From positions 2,418,001-2,482,000 of the forward strand of contig OZ242302.1 of assembly GCA_965208025.1 (NCBI GenBank): DNA of 64,000 nucleotides. The letters run 5' to 3'. Position numbers and translations under genes: made by a program. This stretch comes from Bin80 sp965208025 (GTDB taxonomy: Bacteria > Bacteroidota > Rhodothermia > Rhodothermales > Bin80). The notes below the pieces were generated by a model. That model did no database searches. It was not told the DNA's origin and was given only the letters and a program-made list of their open reading frames with translations. Of the stretch, positions 53,480-61,958 are shown in pieces (position 1 is the stretch's first letter; every line of letters begins with the position of its first letter).

Positions 53480-53490
53480 TTTTCGGTTGA

Positions 53491-54429
53491 TTAAGACGGT
53501 TCAGTGGTTTGGGAGTATTCCAGTGCACCGCGCACAAATCCGTTTGCTTTTTCCAATCTCAAGAGGGCTTCCTTTTTGGTAACGTCACCGAGGATCATCA
53601 CCAGCACCGTCTTAACATGACCGTCTGCAGCCACAAGTGCATTAGTTGCCTCCTCATAGCTAAGCCCCGTGACGGTCATCACCGTCCGGCGGGACCGCTG
53701 CGTGAGCTTTTCGGCGGTCATTTGAAGATCTACCATCATATTTTGATACACCTTTCCCATGCGGATCATTGAGGCAGTTGTGATCATATTGAGGACCAAT
53801 TTCTGCGCTGTTCCACTTTTCATTCGAGTGGATCCCATGATGACTTCCGGGCCGACCACTACGCAGATGGCAACATCAACCTCAATATCAAAGGATGCAC
53901 GAGGGTTGCAAGTCACAAACAGGGTTTTACACCCCAGTTCTCGGGCCTTGGCGATTGCACCGACCACATAAGGGGTTCGTCGACTCGCGGCGATCCCACA
54001 AACAACATCCTGAGCACAAACTCCAGCGGATAAAAGCGCGTCCGCCCCATGAGAGGCGACATCCTCAGCACCCTCCTGTGCACGAAAAACGGCTTCCTTT
54101 CCACCTGCAATGATCCCCTGAATCACTTCGGGAGGAGTTCCAAAGGTTGGTGGGCATTCGGATGCATCCAGAATCCCAAGACGTCCGCTTGTGCCTGCAC
54201 CAACATAAAATAGGCGTCCACCATTTTGAAGAGCATCGGTCACAATCTCAACAGCCTGGGCAACGTAGGGAAGCTCTTTTTTCACGGCCTCAGGGACCTG
54301 CTGATCCTCTGTATTGATGATCGTGAGGATCTCTTCCACAGAAGCATGATCAATATTCATTGAGCGCGGATTTCGCTGCTCTGTGATCAGGCTTTTCAGT
54401 TCGTTAAACAGGGGTGGGGGCTGTGACAT
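53491..54429 (-). CDS. murQ: N-acetylmuramic acid 6-phosphate etherase
   Basis: MurQ cleaves the lactyl ether of MurNAc-6P during peptidoglycan recycling. From the ATG at 54429 it is about 312 residues: TEQRNPRSMNIDHASVEEIL, the SIS-domain phosphosugar site RLFYVGAGTSGRLGILDASECPPTFGTPPE (family signature), MKSGTAQKLVLNMITTASMIRMGKVY and a C-terminal UBA-like end. An in-frame upstream extension to 54480 exists but overlaps the divergent recF region and lacks conservation. Confidence 0.95.
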   Translation of the reverse strand: MSQPPPLFNELKSLITEQRNPRSMNIDHASVEEILTIINTEDQQVPEAVKKELPYVAQAVEIVTDALQNGGRLFYVGAGTSGRLGILDASECPPTFGTPPEVIQGIIAGGKEAVFRAQEGAEDVASHGADALLSAGVCAQDVVCGIAASRRTPYVVGAIAKARELGCKTLFVTCNPRASFDIEVDVAICVVVGPEVIMGSTRMKSGTAQKLVLNMITTASMIRMGKVYQNMMVDLQMTAEKLTQRSRRTVMTVTGLSYEEATNALVAADGHVKTVLVMILGDVTKKEALLRLEKANGFVRGALEYSQTTEPS

Positions 54430-54534
54430 GGGCTTTGGAAATAAGAACCCGTATACGCGGAGCTTGCCCAAATGAACCATCTACGAACGAATGGATACCG
54501 TTTGCGTAATCGGAGGCTATTTTTATCTTTCTTC

Positions 54535-55680
54535 ATGATCCTGTGCTCACTCCGTCTTCGAAATGTGCGAGCGCATGCCGAGTCAGATCTCACCTTCGTG
54601 CCCGGAATTAATTTGTTGCACGGACCCAACGGCGCCGGGAAAACCAATATTCTGGAAGCTGTTCATTATTTGTGTCTTTCAAGAAGCTTTCTCACCAGCG
54701 TTGATCGGTATGTGGTTCGCCATGGCGAAGCATTTTTTGAAGTTGTAGGAAAATGTGAAGGATCGGTGCGCCGAGAGGTGACCATTCGGGCTGTATTTAC
54801 CAAGCGGGAGGGGAAGCGAATGTTTATTAATGGCGTTCCACTTGACCGGCTCTCGGATGTGGTCGGAGTCGTCCCTGTCGTCGTCTTTTCTCCGCGGGAT
54901 CAGAGCCTCACATTGGAAGGTCCAGATGAACGCCGTAAATTTCTGGACAGTATGCTTAGCCAAGCCCGTCCAGCTCATCTGGAGGATCTGATTGGCTACC
55001 GACATGCTCTTCGACAGCGGAATGAATACCTCACACTTCACCGAAACGGCCCAGTAGATCCCAGAATGATGGCTCCGCTCAATGCAATCCTGGCTCGTTA
55101 TGGGGGAAGAATTATTGCGCTACGGTCTGCCTTCCTTAAGAAATTCAGTCATGATCTCAAGCGTGCCTGGGAGCAGCTTGGCGAGGTCATGGAAGAGCCA
55201 ATGATCACCTACCAGTGTTCAATCCCGGAAATGTCTCTTCCCTCTGCGGAAGAAGCGGAGGAGGCATTCCTGACCGCACTGGGAAAATCGCTTCCTGGTG
55301 ATCAGGAACGGGGGCGAACCAATATGGGGCCGCACAGGGATGAGTTGGTTTTCAAGTTAGATGGAAAGAAAGTTCGGGGCTTTGCCTCCACGGGGCAGCA
55401 CCGCTCATTTGTGATCGCACTCAAACTGGCGCAATACCACTATTTGGACTCTCGTCTGGAGGAGAAACCAATCCTGCTTCTGGATGATTTGTTTGATTCG
55501 CTGGATCCTGATCGTACCGAAGTGATCCTGAACTGGCTCAGAGATGAATCTACGGGCCAGAGTTTCTTAACAACAGCGGATGCCGAAAAGCTGCGATCCA
55601 GAACTGAGCATTGGGGAACTCTTAACCAATGTATTCAAATCCGCGAGGGAGAGGTTATTCAGCGTCAGAAGGAGGGATGA
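54535..55680 (+). CDS. recF: DNA replication/repair protein RecF
   Basis: RecF helps load RecA at gaps. Starting at the internal ATG at 54535 (MILCSLRLRNVRAH) it is 381 residues: NLLHGPNGAGKTNILEAVHYLCLSRSF (Walker A), FSPRDQSLTLEGPDERRKFLDSML, GRTNMGPHRDELVF, the signature SYTGQHRSF-like block ASTGQHRSFVIALKLAQ and PILLLDDLFDSLD (Walker B). The open frame begins 21 codons earlier without similarity. Its 3' end overlaps the MaoC gene by 26 bases (convergent). Confidence 0.93.
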   Translation: MILCSLRLRNVRAHAESDLTFVPGINLLHGPNGAGKTNILEAVHYLCLSRSFLTSVDRYVVRHGEAFFEVVGKCEGSVRREVTIRAVFTKREGKRMFINGVPLDRLSDVVGVVPVVVFSPRDQSLTLEGPDERRKFLDSMLSQARPAHLEDLIGYRHALRQRNEYLTLHRNGPVDPRMMAPLNAILARYGGRIIALRSAFLKKFSHDLKRAWEQLGEVMEEPMITYQCSIPEMSLPSAEEAEEAFLTALGKSLPGDQERGRTNMGPHRDELVFKLDGKKVRGFASTGQHRSFVIALKLAQYHYLDSRLEEKPILLLDDLFDSLDPDRTEVILNWLRDESTGQSFLTTADAEKLRSRTEHWGTLNQCIQIREGEVIQRQKEG

Positions 55681-56098
55681 TGATCGCTTCACCAGACAGC
55701 GCCTTCTTGTTGGCTTCGGTATATACATTTGTTTCCGCTTTGACTCGGCGACGGTGGTCCAATTTTTCAGTGATTCGCACCGTGACGCGCACTTCCGAGT
55801 TGACGCGTACCGGGCGAAGAAACCTGCAGGAGAGGGAGACGGCTACGCTCCCAGGCCCTGGAAAGTCGCGGCCAAGAGATTTGGAAATGAGCCCCAGAAG
55901 CAGAACACCATGGACAATGCGATGACCGAATCGGGTTTTTTCCGCGTATTCCGCATCCACATGGAGAGGGTTGTCGTCCCCTGTAATCTTGGCAAACATA
56001 GTCACATCATCCTCACTGATAAAACGACGGTACTCATACTCGTCACCAACGTTGAGCGAATCAAAGGAATGGCCGGACTTTTGGTAGCACATGGTCAA
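55655..56098 (-). CDS. MaoC-like hydratase ((R)-specific enoyl-CoA hydratase type)
   Basis: This 147-residue single hot-dog-fold protein has the R-hydratase signature: FAKITGDDNPLHVDAEYAEKTRFGHRIVHGVLLLGLISKSLG (Asp and His of the catalytic 'D-x-N-P-x-H' motif), then VSLSCRFLRPVRVNSEVRVTVRI. Such proteins hydrate trans-2-enoyl-CoA or supply (R)-3-hydroxyacyl groups for lipid or PHA synthesis. It overlaps the recF end tail-to-tail. The exact substrate is open. Confidence 0.88.
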   Translation of the reverse strand: MTMCYQKSGHSFDSLNVGDEYEYRRFISEDDVTMFAKITGDDNPLHVDAEYAEKTRFGHRIVHGVLLLGLISKSLGRDFPGPGSVAVSLSCRFLRPVRVNSEVRVTVRITEKLDHRRRVKAETNVYTEANKKALSGEAIIIPPSDAE

Positions 56099-56183
56099 TT
56101 ATGGAGTACAATATTTCTTCTTCATACTAAAGATACAATATCTACGGTCATTATGATAAACTTTACGGGAAGTCCCCATCCCG

Positions 56184-57164
56184 ATGATGCAGATACGTGA
56201 TCATTTGGCACAGTTGAGGACGACCAGGAGAGGTAGGCGTATCGTTCGTGTCGCGCGGATTGTATTCACGGTCGGAATTCTCCTCTTTTTGGTGTGGCAG
56301 TTACGAGAGGTAGACTTTCGTGAAGTTTTTCTGGGGTTGCCCCGGACTCCATGGTTTTATGTGCTGCTGATCAGTTTATATTTGATGTTGCCAGCTGTAC
56401 AGTTTTTGGCCTATAGGACGGTGTGGGACTTTGGTACGCTTTCTGCAATACGGGCTTTCATCAAAAAGCGTATTCTGAACAAGGACGTTTTGGGGTATTC
56501 AGGGGAGGTATACATCCTAGCCTGGGCACAGGATCATGTGAAGCGATCGAGTCAGCCGCTCCTGGAGTGCGTTCGTGATATGAATATCATTTCAGCGGCG
56601 GCATCTAACTTGATGGCGGTCTTGTTGCTGGCATTTTTTGTACTTATGGGGCAGGTGAGTGTACAGGACTTGATCGGCGATAGGCAGGCGTATGCACTCG
56701 TTGGAGCAGCTGGCATTACCCTGATCCTCCTCTTTGTCATGATGTCCAAGCGACGCCGCTGGCTATTTTCAATGGCGTGGAAAGCAACCTGGGTGGTCTT
56801 TGGACTTCACCTCGGACGGGTCCTATTGCACCATGGACTCGAGATTAGTATGTGGCACCTCGCGATGCCAGACGTTCCTATCCAAATATGGTTCACATAT
56901 GCAGCAATTTCCGTTGTTGTGACTCGAATTCCCTTCCTGCCAAATCCTGATCTGCTAACGCTGGCCATCGCAGTGGGTATCGCGGGGGCCATGACCGTGT
57001 CAGAAGCCCAGATTACTGCACTCTTTGGAGCTGTGGTGTTGGTAAATCGGCTCATCACTTTGCTTTTCTTTGCCACATTATCCATACGTGTTCCGGATCA
57101 GGCGGAGTCCATTTCTGTGGCTAAATCTCCTTTGGATGCGTCAACAAAACCGGCATCAATCTAA
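56184..57164 (+). CDS. Multi-pass membrane protein, LPG-synthase-TM/UPF0104-like
   Basis: This 326-residue integral membrane protein has about seven or eight predicted helices (for example IVFTVGILLFLVWQL, FYVLLISLYLMLPAVQFLAYR, LMAVLLLAFFVLMGQVSV, YALVGAAGITLILLFVMMS). The late VTRIPFLPNPDLLTLAIAVG loop resembles the 'R(I/L)PFLPNKDLLLLGIG' block of the lysylphosphatidylglycerol-synthase-type/UPF0104 family, which are membrane proteins linked to lipid handling. It is the first of three coupled genes (next begins 4 bases on), so a lipid export role with the downstream RND-like protein is plausible but inferred. Confidence 0.6.
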   Translation: MMQIRDHLAQLRTTRRGRRIVRVARIVFTVGILLFLVWQLREVDFREVFLGLPRTPWFYVLLISLYLMLPAVQFLAYRTVWDFGTLSAIRAFIKKRILNKDVLGYSGEVYILAWAQDHVKRSSQPLLECVRDMNIISAAASNLMAVLLLAFFVLMGQVSVQDLIGDRQAYALVGAAGITLILLFVMMSKRRRWLFSMAWKATWVVFGLHLGRVLLHHGLEISMWHLAMPDVPIQIWFTYAAISVVVTRIPFLPNPDLLTLAIAVGIAGAMTVSEAQITALFGAVVLVNRLITLLFFATLSIRVPDQAESISVAKSPLDASTKPASI

Positions 57165-57168
57165 AACT

Positions 57169-57879
57169 ATGCGAACCGCCGTTCTGGTTTTATTCATCAT
57201 GCTCGGGTGGAGTCTGGGCTCAGATGTAACAGCTCAGATGTCGGTTGTAATTGATGACTTTGAACAGTACGAGGCCAATAGTCTTCCCAATTCATGGAAG
57301 ATGCCGGACATCGGATCTCGGACTATGCGACCGCTCACATCTGATGATTTCCAGCTCACCGGCTTTATGAATGTGGTGGTCGACAATGGAAACAAAGTAT
57401 TGCGTGCGTTCACGGAGGCGGAAGCGGTGAAGATTGCATTACCTCGAGGATTGGGATTGAGATGGGACATAGACTCCTTTCCTCGATTACGCTGGCGTTG
57501 GCGAGCGGACCAACTGCCCGAGGGAGCGCGGGAGGATTCCCGAAAGCTGAACGATACCGGGGCAGCCTTGTATGTGGCTTTTCAGTGCAATGACTGGATT
57601 GGGCGGCCGTGTACGATCAAATATACCTATAGCAGCACGCTGCCCAAGGAGACACAGGTCCACTACGGGAAACTCCATGTATTCGTGGTTTCTACTGCAT
57701 TGGATCCCGAAGCAGGATGGACAGAAATTGAGCGCAATGTGGTGGAGGACTACATGCTCTTATTTGGAAAACCGCCAAAGGGGGATCCTCTCTACATTAT
57801 ACTTTGGAATGATACGGATACGACAGGGGGAACGGCAGATGTATATTTTGATGACATTGTCGTGATGACAGAAGAATGA
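57169..57879 (+). CDS. Exported DUF3047-like protein
   Basis: About 236 residues from the ATG at 57169, with a signal peptide (TAVLVLFIMLGWSLGSDVTAQ). The mature part fits DUF3047: VIDDFEQYEANSLPNSWK, a KALPRGLGLRWDIDSFPRLRWRWR-like block, ALYVAFQCNDWIGRPCTIKYTYSSTLPKET and the C-terminal ADVYFDDIVV. Function is unknown for the family; it is probably a periplasmic beta-sandwich. It overlaps the next gene by 4 bases (ATGA) and follows the membrane protein by 4 bases. Confidence 0.75.
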   Translation: MRTAVLVLFIMLGWSLGSDVTAQMSVVIDDFEQYEANSLPNSWKMPDIGSRTMRPLTSDDFQLTGFMNVVVDNGNKVLRAFTEAEAVKIALPRGLGLRWDIDSFPRLRWRWRADQLPEGAREDSRKLNDTGAALYVAFQCNDWIGRPCTIKYTYSSTLPKETQVHYGKLHVFVVSTALDPEAGWTEIERNVVEDYMLLFGKPPKGDPLYIILWNDTDTTGGTADVYFDDIVVMTEE

Positions 57880-60380
57880 CCTTGTTGTTTCGTCATCTAC
57901 GAGGTTGGATACGTCTGGTCGTCAAACATCCAGGTCTGGTGCTCTCCATTGCGTTAGTCATTTCCGCTGTGGCACTGCTGTTCGCCACTCGTTTGACCAT
58001 TGACCCAGATTTCGCGAATTTAATCCCAAAGTCCTACCCCAGTGTTCAGTCACTTGAAAAGATCAGAGACACGATTGGCGCTGGCGATGTTTCGGTAGAC
58101 CTAGCGATTGAGAGCCCTTCCTTTGCAGCGAATGTTTCGTTTGCCGAGGCTTTGGTTCCGCGGGTGCTGGCACTTAAAGATTCGGCGACAGGGGAGGTGC
58201 TATTTGTGAGCGAGGAATTCCGAAAGGATACGGAGTTCATGGCGGATAACGGGCTATATTTTGCCACAATGGATGAGTTAAATACCCTGGAAACCTGGCT
58301 TGAGGATAAGATTGCAGAAGCCAAACTTGCGGCGAACCCTTTCTTTTTCAGTTTAGACGATGAGGATGAGGCGGAGGATGACTCGGAGATTGAGGCGCTG
58401 GAGGAGATTTTCAATCAGATTGTAGGTTCGGAGTATATGGTCAATGCAGACAGCACCATTCTTGTCGTTCGCTTTTTTATCCCTGGTCCGTCTTCAAATG
58501 TGCAGTACATTGAGGCAACGTATCGTGCGCTTGAGAAAGCGATTGATGACGTAGGGCCTGCATCCTATCATGCGGATCTAAAAACCTTTCTCGCAGGGCG
58601 TTTATGGAGGCAGCGCATAGAAGTCCGCGCGGTCACGGATGATGTCGTTTCATCATTTGGTGGGGGTGCCTTCGCAGTACTCATGGTACTGATGTTGTAC
58701 TTCCTGTTCAAGGCAGTACAGGTGCGTGGGAGGAAGGCTCTTGGGGCTGAACTCTTGCGAGCCCCTGTCACCGCGTTCCTCATCGGACTCCCTCTGGTCA
58801 TGAGTCTGGTTTGTGCTGCGGCGATCGGGTATTTGGTCTACGGGAGTTTGAACTTGTTCAGTTCCACGCTTGGACTGGTGTTATTTGGCTTGGGGATTGA
58901 TTATGGCATTCACTTTTACGCGCGCTACATTGAGGAGCGAGGGGCTGGACACAGCATTGAGGTAGCTGCCGAGAATACATTCATGAGTACTGGCCAGGCG
59001 ATTGCCGTGGGCGCACTGACCACCTCTGCCGCGCTTTATGTACTACTGGTGGCGGATTTCAAGGGATTCAGCGAGTTTGGATTTCTGGCAGGGACGGGGG
59101 TTTTGGTTGCATTGATTTCTACTCTCCATGTTTTGCCGGCGCTTCTCGTGCTTTTTGAGCGTTGGCGCATAGTACAATTTGATCAAGAGCGACCGGTTCA
59201 ACTCGTTCCCCACGGACCACTGGTTGGAGGCAAGGGGCTTCTGATCGGGTGTTTGGCGGTGACGGGCGTTGCTCTGTTCATGGCTCCGAGGGTTGAATTT
59301 GAGTACAGGTTCGCCGTTTTAGAGCCTGTGTATGAAGACTGGCTCGCCGTACACTCTAAGGTTGAATCCGCGTTCAGCGACTTTGATCGACGCAATCCTG
59401 CGTACATCATTGTGGATGACCCCACTGAAACCCAAGCAGTTGCGGAGGTCTTGCGTTCAAGAATAGCAGACGATACCACCTTTCATGTTGTGGAGAATGA
59501 TACATTTCAGACCACAATTCGCGGAGTTGAAACGCTTCAGGACCGATTTCCTGCAAGTGTTGAAGACCAAACTGAAAAGATTACTCGGATTGCTTACATC
59601 CGTGACTCATTATTAACCGATGTAGTTCTGGCGGACGATTCCAGTCTGGATCAGGTTCGAAGAGCTGCACAGACCACATCACCAATCCAGATTGAAGATG
59701 TCCCGGAGGCTTTAACGAAGCGGTTTATGTCCAAGTCTGGAGAGTTAGGGGGGCATATTACCATCCTACCGGGGGTCGGGCTATCAGATGGACGAATGTC
59801 CATTGCATTTGCTGAAGATGTATCAAATATCGTGACACCTGAGGGGAAGATCTATCATGCTGGCTCCCAGTCTATTATTGCTGCGGATATGCTCCGCTTG
59901 ATGCGTCAGGAGAGTCCATATATGATTGTAGCCACCTTGCTGATTGTGATGCTCTTGATGTGGATCAACTTTGGTCAGTTTCGTTGGGCACTAATGGCTA
60001 TGTTGCCGTTGGTTGTAGGGGTGATTTGGATGATTCTGGTGATGCAAATTTTTGGGATGCGCCTGAATTTCTACAATTTGTTCGTGATTCCAGCAATCAT
60101 CGGGATTGGTAATGATGCGGGAGCACATATGGTACATCGTTATCGGGAGGAGGGTAAGGGTGCTCTCTGGCGTATTTTGCGTTCTACTGGGGAGCATGTA
60201 TCCATGGGAGCCATCACTACGATGGTTGGATTTGGCGGTCTTTTACTGAGTTTTCATCCCGGTTTGAACACCATTGGTTCTCTTGCGATCGCGGGCATTG
60301 GAGCAACGCTCCTTGCTGCGATCCTCTTTTTGCCCGCTCTGATTCAGGTCTTTGAGAACCGTGGAGCCTTGAGAAAATAG
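57876..60380 (+). CDS. RND/MMPL-type transporter, HpnN-like
   Basis: The 834-residue protein has RND topology: one helix, a large periplasmic domain (about 50-230), five helices, then a second repeat of helix, loop and five helices. Diagnostic pieces are FGLGIDYGIHFYARYIEERGAGHSIEVAAENTFMSTGQAIAVGALTTSAAL in the first half and FVIPAIIGIGNDAGAHMVHRYREEGKGALWRIL plus STGEHVSMGAITTMVGFGGLL in the second, matching the MMPL/SSD group that includes the hopanoid exporter HpnN. A run of acidic residues (near 168-185) is in the first loop. It is the last gene of the three-gene operon. Confidence 0.85.
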   Translation: MTLLFRHLRGWIRLVVKHPGLVLSIALVISAVALLFATRLTIDPDFANLIPKSYPSVQSLEKIRDTIGAGDVSVDLAIESPSFAANVSFAEALVPRVLALKDSATGEVLFVSEEFRKDTEFMADNGLYFATMDELNTLETWLEDKIAEAKLAANPFFFSLDDEDEAEDDSEIEALEEIFNQIVGSEYMVNADSTILVVRFFIPGPSSNVQYIEATYRALEKAIDDVGPASYHADLKTFLAGRLWRQRIEVRAVTDDVVSSFGGGAFAVLMVLMLYFLFKAVQVRGRKALGAELLRAPVTAFLIGLPLVMSLVCAAAIGYLVYGSLNLFSSTLGLVLFGLGIDYGIHFYARYIEERGAGHSIEVAAENTFMSTGQAIAVGALTTSAALYVLLVADFKGFSEFGFLAGTGVLVALISTLHVLPALLVLFERWRIVQFDQERPVQLVPHGPLVGGKGLLIGCLAVTGVALFMAPRVEFEYRFAVLEPVYEDWLAVHSKVESAFSDFDRRNPAYIIVDDPTETQAVAEVLRSRIADDTTFHVVENDTFQTTIRGVETLQDRFPASVEDQTEKITRIAYIRDSLLTDVVLADDSSLDQVRRAAQTTSPIQIEDVPEALTKRFMSKSGELGGHITILPGVGLSDGRMSIAFAEDVSNIVTPEGKIYHAGSQSIIAADMLRLMRQESPYMIVATLLIVMLLMWINFGQFRWALMAMLPLVVGVIWMILVMQIFGMRLNFYNLFVIPAIIGIGNDAGAHMVHRYREEGKGALWRILRSTGEHVSMGAITTMVGFGGLLLSFHPGLNTIGSLAIAGIGATLLAAILFLPALIQVFENRGALRK

Positions 60381-60634
60381 AGATCCTTTTTCTGTGTGAC
60401 ATAAACAAGTGGAGTACGACACCATGTACTTCCACAATTGACAAGCCGTCCAAGCAATTCCCTCCTCTTGGTATGCACTATATACTGATCAAGTCCGTGA
60501 TGCACTTTGCCCAAGTTTGCCATTTTGTGGGAAAAAAAAAGGAACTTGAGTTCAGGCATCTTTCAGTAGTCATATTTTCAATAATCATTCCTAAATAGTT
60601 AACTATCGAAAACAATCTTAAATTCCTTATTTCC

Positions 60635-60892
60635 GTGAAAAACATTTATTCTATAAAATCCTTGTTAGTGATTGGAGCGTTATTGGCAACAGTAATTAAC
60701 ATTGCTGTTTTGTTGATGAATCCACCAACTACCAAAGCTTCACACGCTGGATTTATTAATGAGAGTTGCACAATAGAGTTGAGTACTTGCAAGGTGATTG
60801 GTTACAGTTGCAGAGTCGGGGTGGGGGTATGTAACTCTGCAGGTTGTGGCAGTATTCGATGCACAAAGCGAGAGGGCGATAACCCTGAGTAG
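60635..60892 (+). CDS. Small cysteine-rich secreted peptide (peptide 3)
   Basis: This 85-residue peptide starts at a GTG (KNIYSIKSLLVIGALLATVINIAVLL leader). The leader ends in KASHAG (A-S-x-x-G), followed by a 50-residue tail with 6 cysteines in spaced single positions (ESC, STC, YSC, GVC, AGC, IRC) and an acidic/basic end. Layout, length and the A-S-x-x-G position match peptides 1 and 2 at 26469 and 28765. It starts 250 bases after the RND gene and lies 75 bases before the thioredoxin-like gene. Function unknown. Confidence 0.7.
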   Translation: MKNIYSIKSLLVIGALLATVINIAVLLMNPPTTKASHAGFINESCTIELSTCKVIGYSCRVGVGVCNSAGCGSIRCTKREGDNPE

Positions 60893-60967
60893 GAGGTTAA
60901 AACGCTATTTCAATCCTTTGTTGGGACTATGTTTGAGTCTATTTTCTCCAGATAGCTTTTGAGTTAA

Positions 60968-61597
60968 GTGAAGTTAAGACTCATACTTGAAGATAATCGT
61001 TTCTTAATTGCGATTATACTCTTACTGTTGGCATCCTCTCTAATGGTGATTATTAAATACTCACCCATAGTGAGAGATCTAGGCGGTATAGCTCATTTAC
61101 TGACGGTGCACCGGGGTAGGCATTCAGCTCAAGAAGATTCTTTGCTCATGTATGAATCCGCAGATTGGCATCAATTTCGCCATTCTGAGGATACATCGGC
61201 CAATGACAAAACTGGTGTTCCAGTGGTTGATTTTCTATTTGTGTTTAGTCGAACTCACTGTGGTAATTGCGTACGTGATGAGGTGTTTCAGTTAAACCGT
61301 ATTTACTCAGATTCTTTACACATGGTTCGTTCAGTTGTTGGATATAGCTTGGACAATCCAGATGATAGCCTGTCAACAGAGTTCAATTCCAAATATGCTT
61401 CTATCTCGTTTCCAGTTTTTTATAGTGCATCTGTGAGGGATCATTTTAGAAACACTTTGGGTCAAACACCAGTGTTGTTTGTGGTGGATGGTCGTAACAA
61501 CAAAATTCTGGATGTTCACAGACCGATACCAACAGATATTGACAATCTAAATGCTTTTTTTGAACGATGGGACCGGATTCTGGAGCTTGTTCATTAA
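60968..61597 (+). CDS. Membrane-anchored thioredoxin-like protein
   Basis: This 209-residue protein has an N-terminal membrane helix (LIAIILLLLASSLMVIIKY) and an extracytoplasmic thioredoxin-fold domain: VVDFLFVFSRTHCGNC (active-site C98-G-N-C101), a middle insert, FPVFYSASVRDHF and TPVLFVVDGRNNKILDV (cis-Pro strand). It fits a TlpA/thioredoxin-like oxidoreductase facing the periplasm. It stands directly after the cysteine-rich peptide gene and 7 bases before a beta-propeller lipoprotein gene, so acting on the disulfides of the peptide is a reasonable guess. The start is a GTG. Confidence 0.75.
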   Translation: MKLRLILEDNRFLIAIILLLLASSLMVIIKYSPIVRDLGGIAHLLTVHRGRHSAQEDSLLMYESADWHQFRHSEDTSANDKTGVPVVDFLFVFSRTHCGNCVRDEVFQLNRIYSDSLHMVRSVVGYSLDNPDDSLSTEFNSKYASISFPVFYSASVRDHFRNTLGQTPVLFVVDGRNNKILDVHRPIPTDIDNLNAFFERWDRILELVH

Positions 61598-61604
61598 AAT
61601 TCAA

Positions 61605-61958
61605 ATGAATAGGAGTGCCACGATTGCTGTTTTATCTCTGCTGACATTGGTCAGTTGCCGGGAGGAGATGAAACAGGCTCCTTATTTGAAGACCATAGAG
61701 ACATCTGGAAGCGAGGGGAATCATATTGATCTGATGAATGACAACTGTCGAATACAACTTGTATTGGAGGCTAGCATCCGCTTTGATACTCCAAACGAAT
61801 ATCCGATTGGATATCTCGTCATGGTCAGAAGGGACGCTGTTGGGAATTTCGTGACTGGCAGTTATGGTCAGCATGTTTTAGTCTTTGATTCGCTAGCCCA
61901 AGTTCGCCATTTTCTCGTTGAGCCTCCGAATTTCATTCCAATATTTCGGTCATTCTGA
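61605..61958 (+). pseudogene. Beta-propeller lipoprotein gene truncated by an IS
   Basis: Begins with a lipoprotein signal (ATIAVLSLLTLVSC, lipobox LVSC) and continues with one propeller-like blade start, YLVMVRRDAVGNFVTGSYGQHVLVFDSLAQ (two short strands of the 'd..gN.yV.d...h.ilvFD' type). After about residue 97 the frame becomes unrelated sequence from the adjoining IS1634-type element and stops at 61958. A complete protein would be about 350-400 residues, like the intact 29068 gene. It is the third gene of locus B. Confidence 0.6.
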
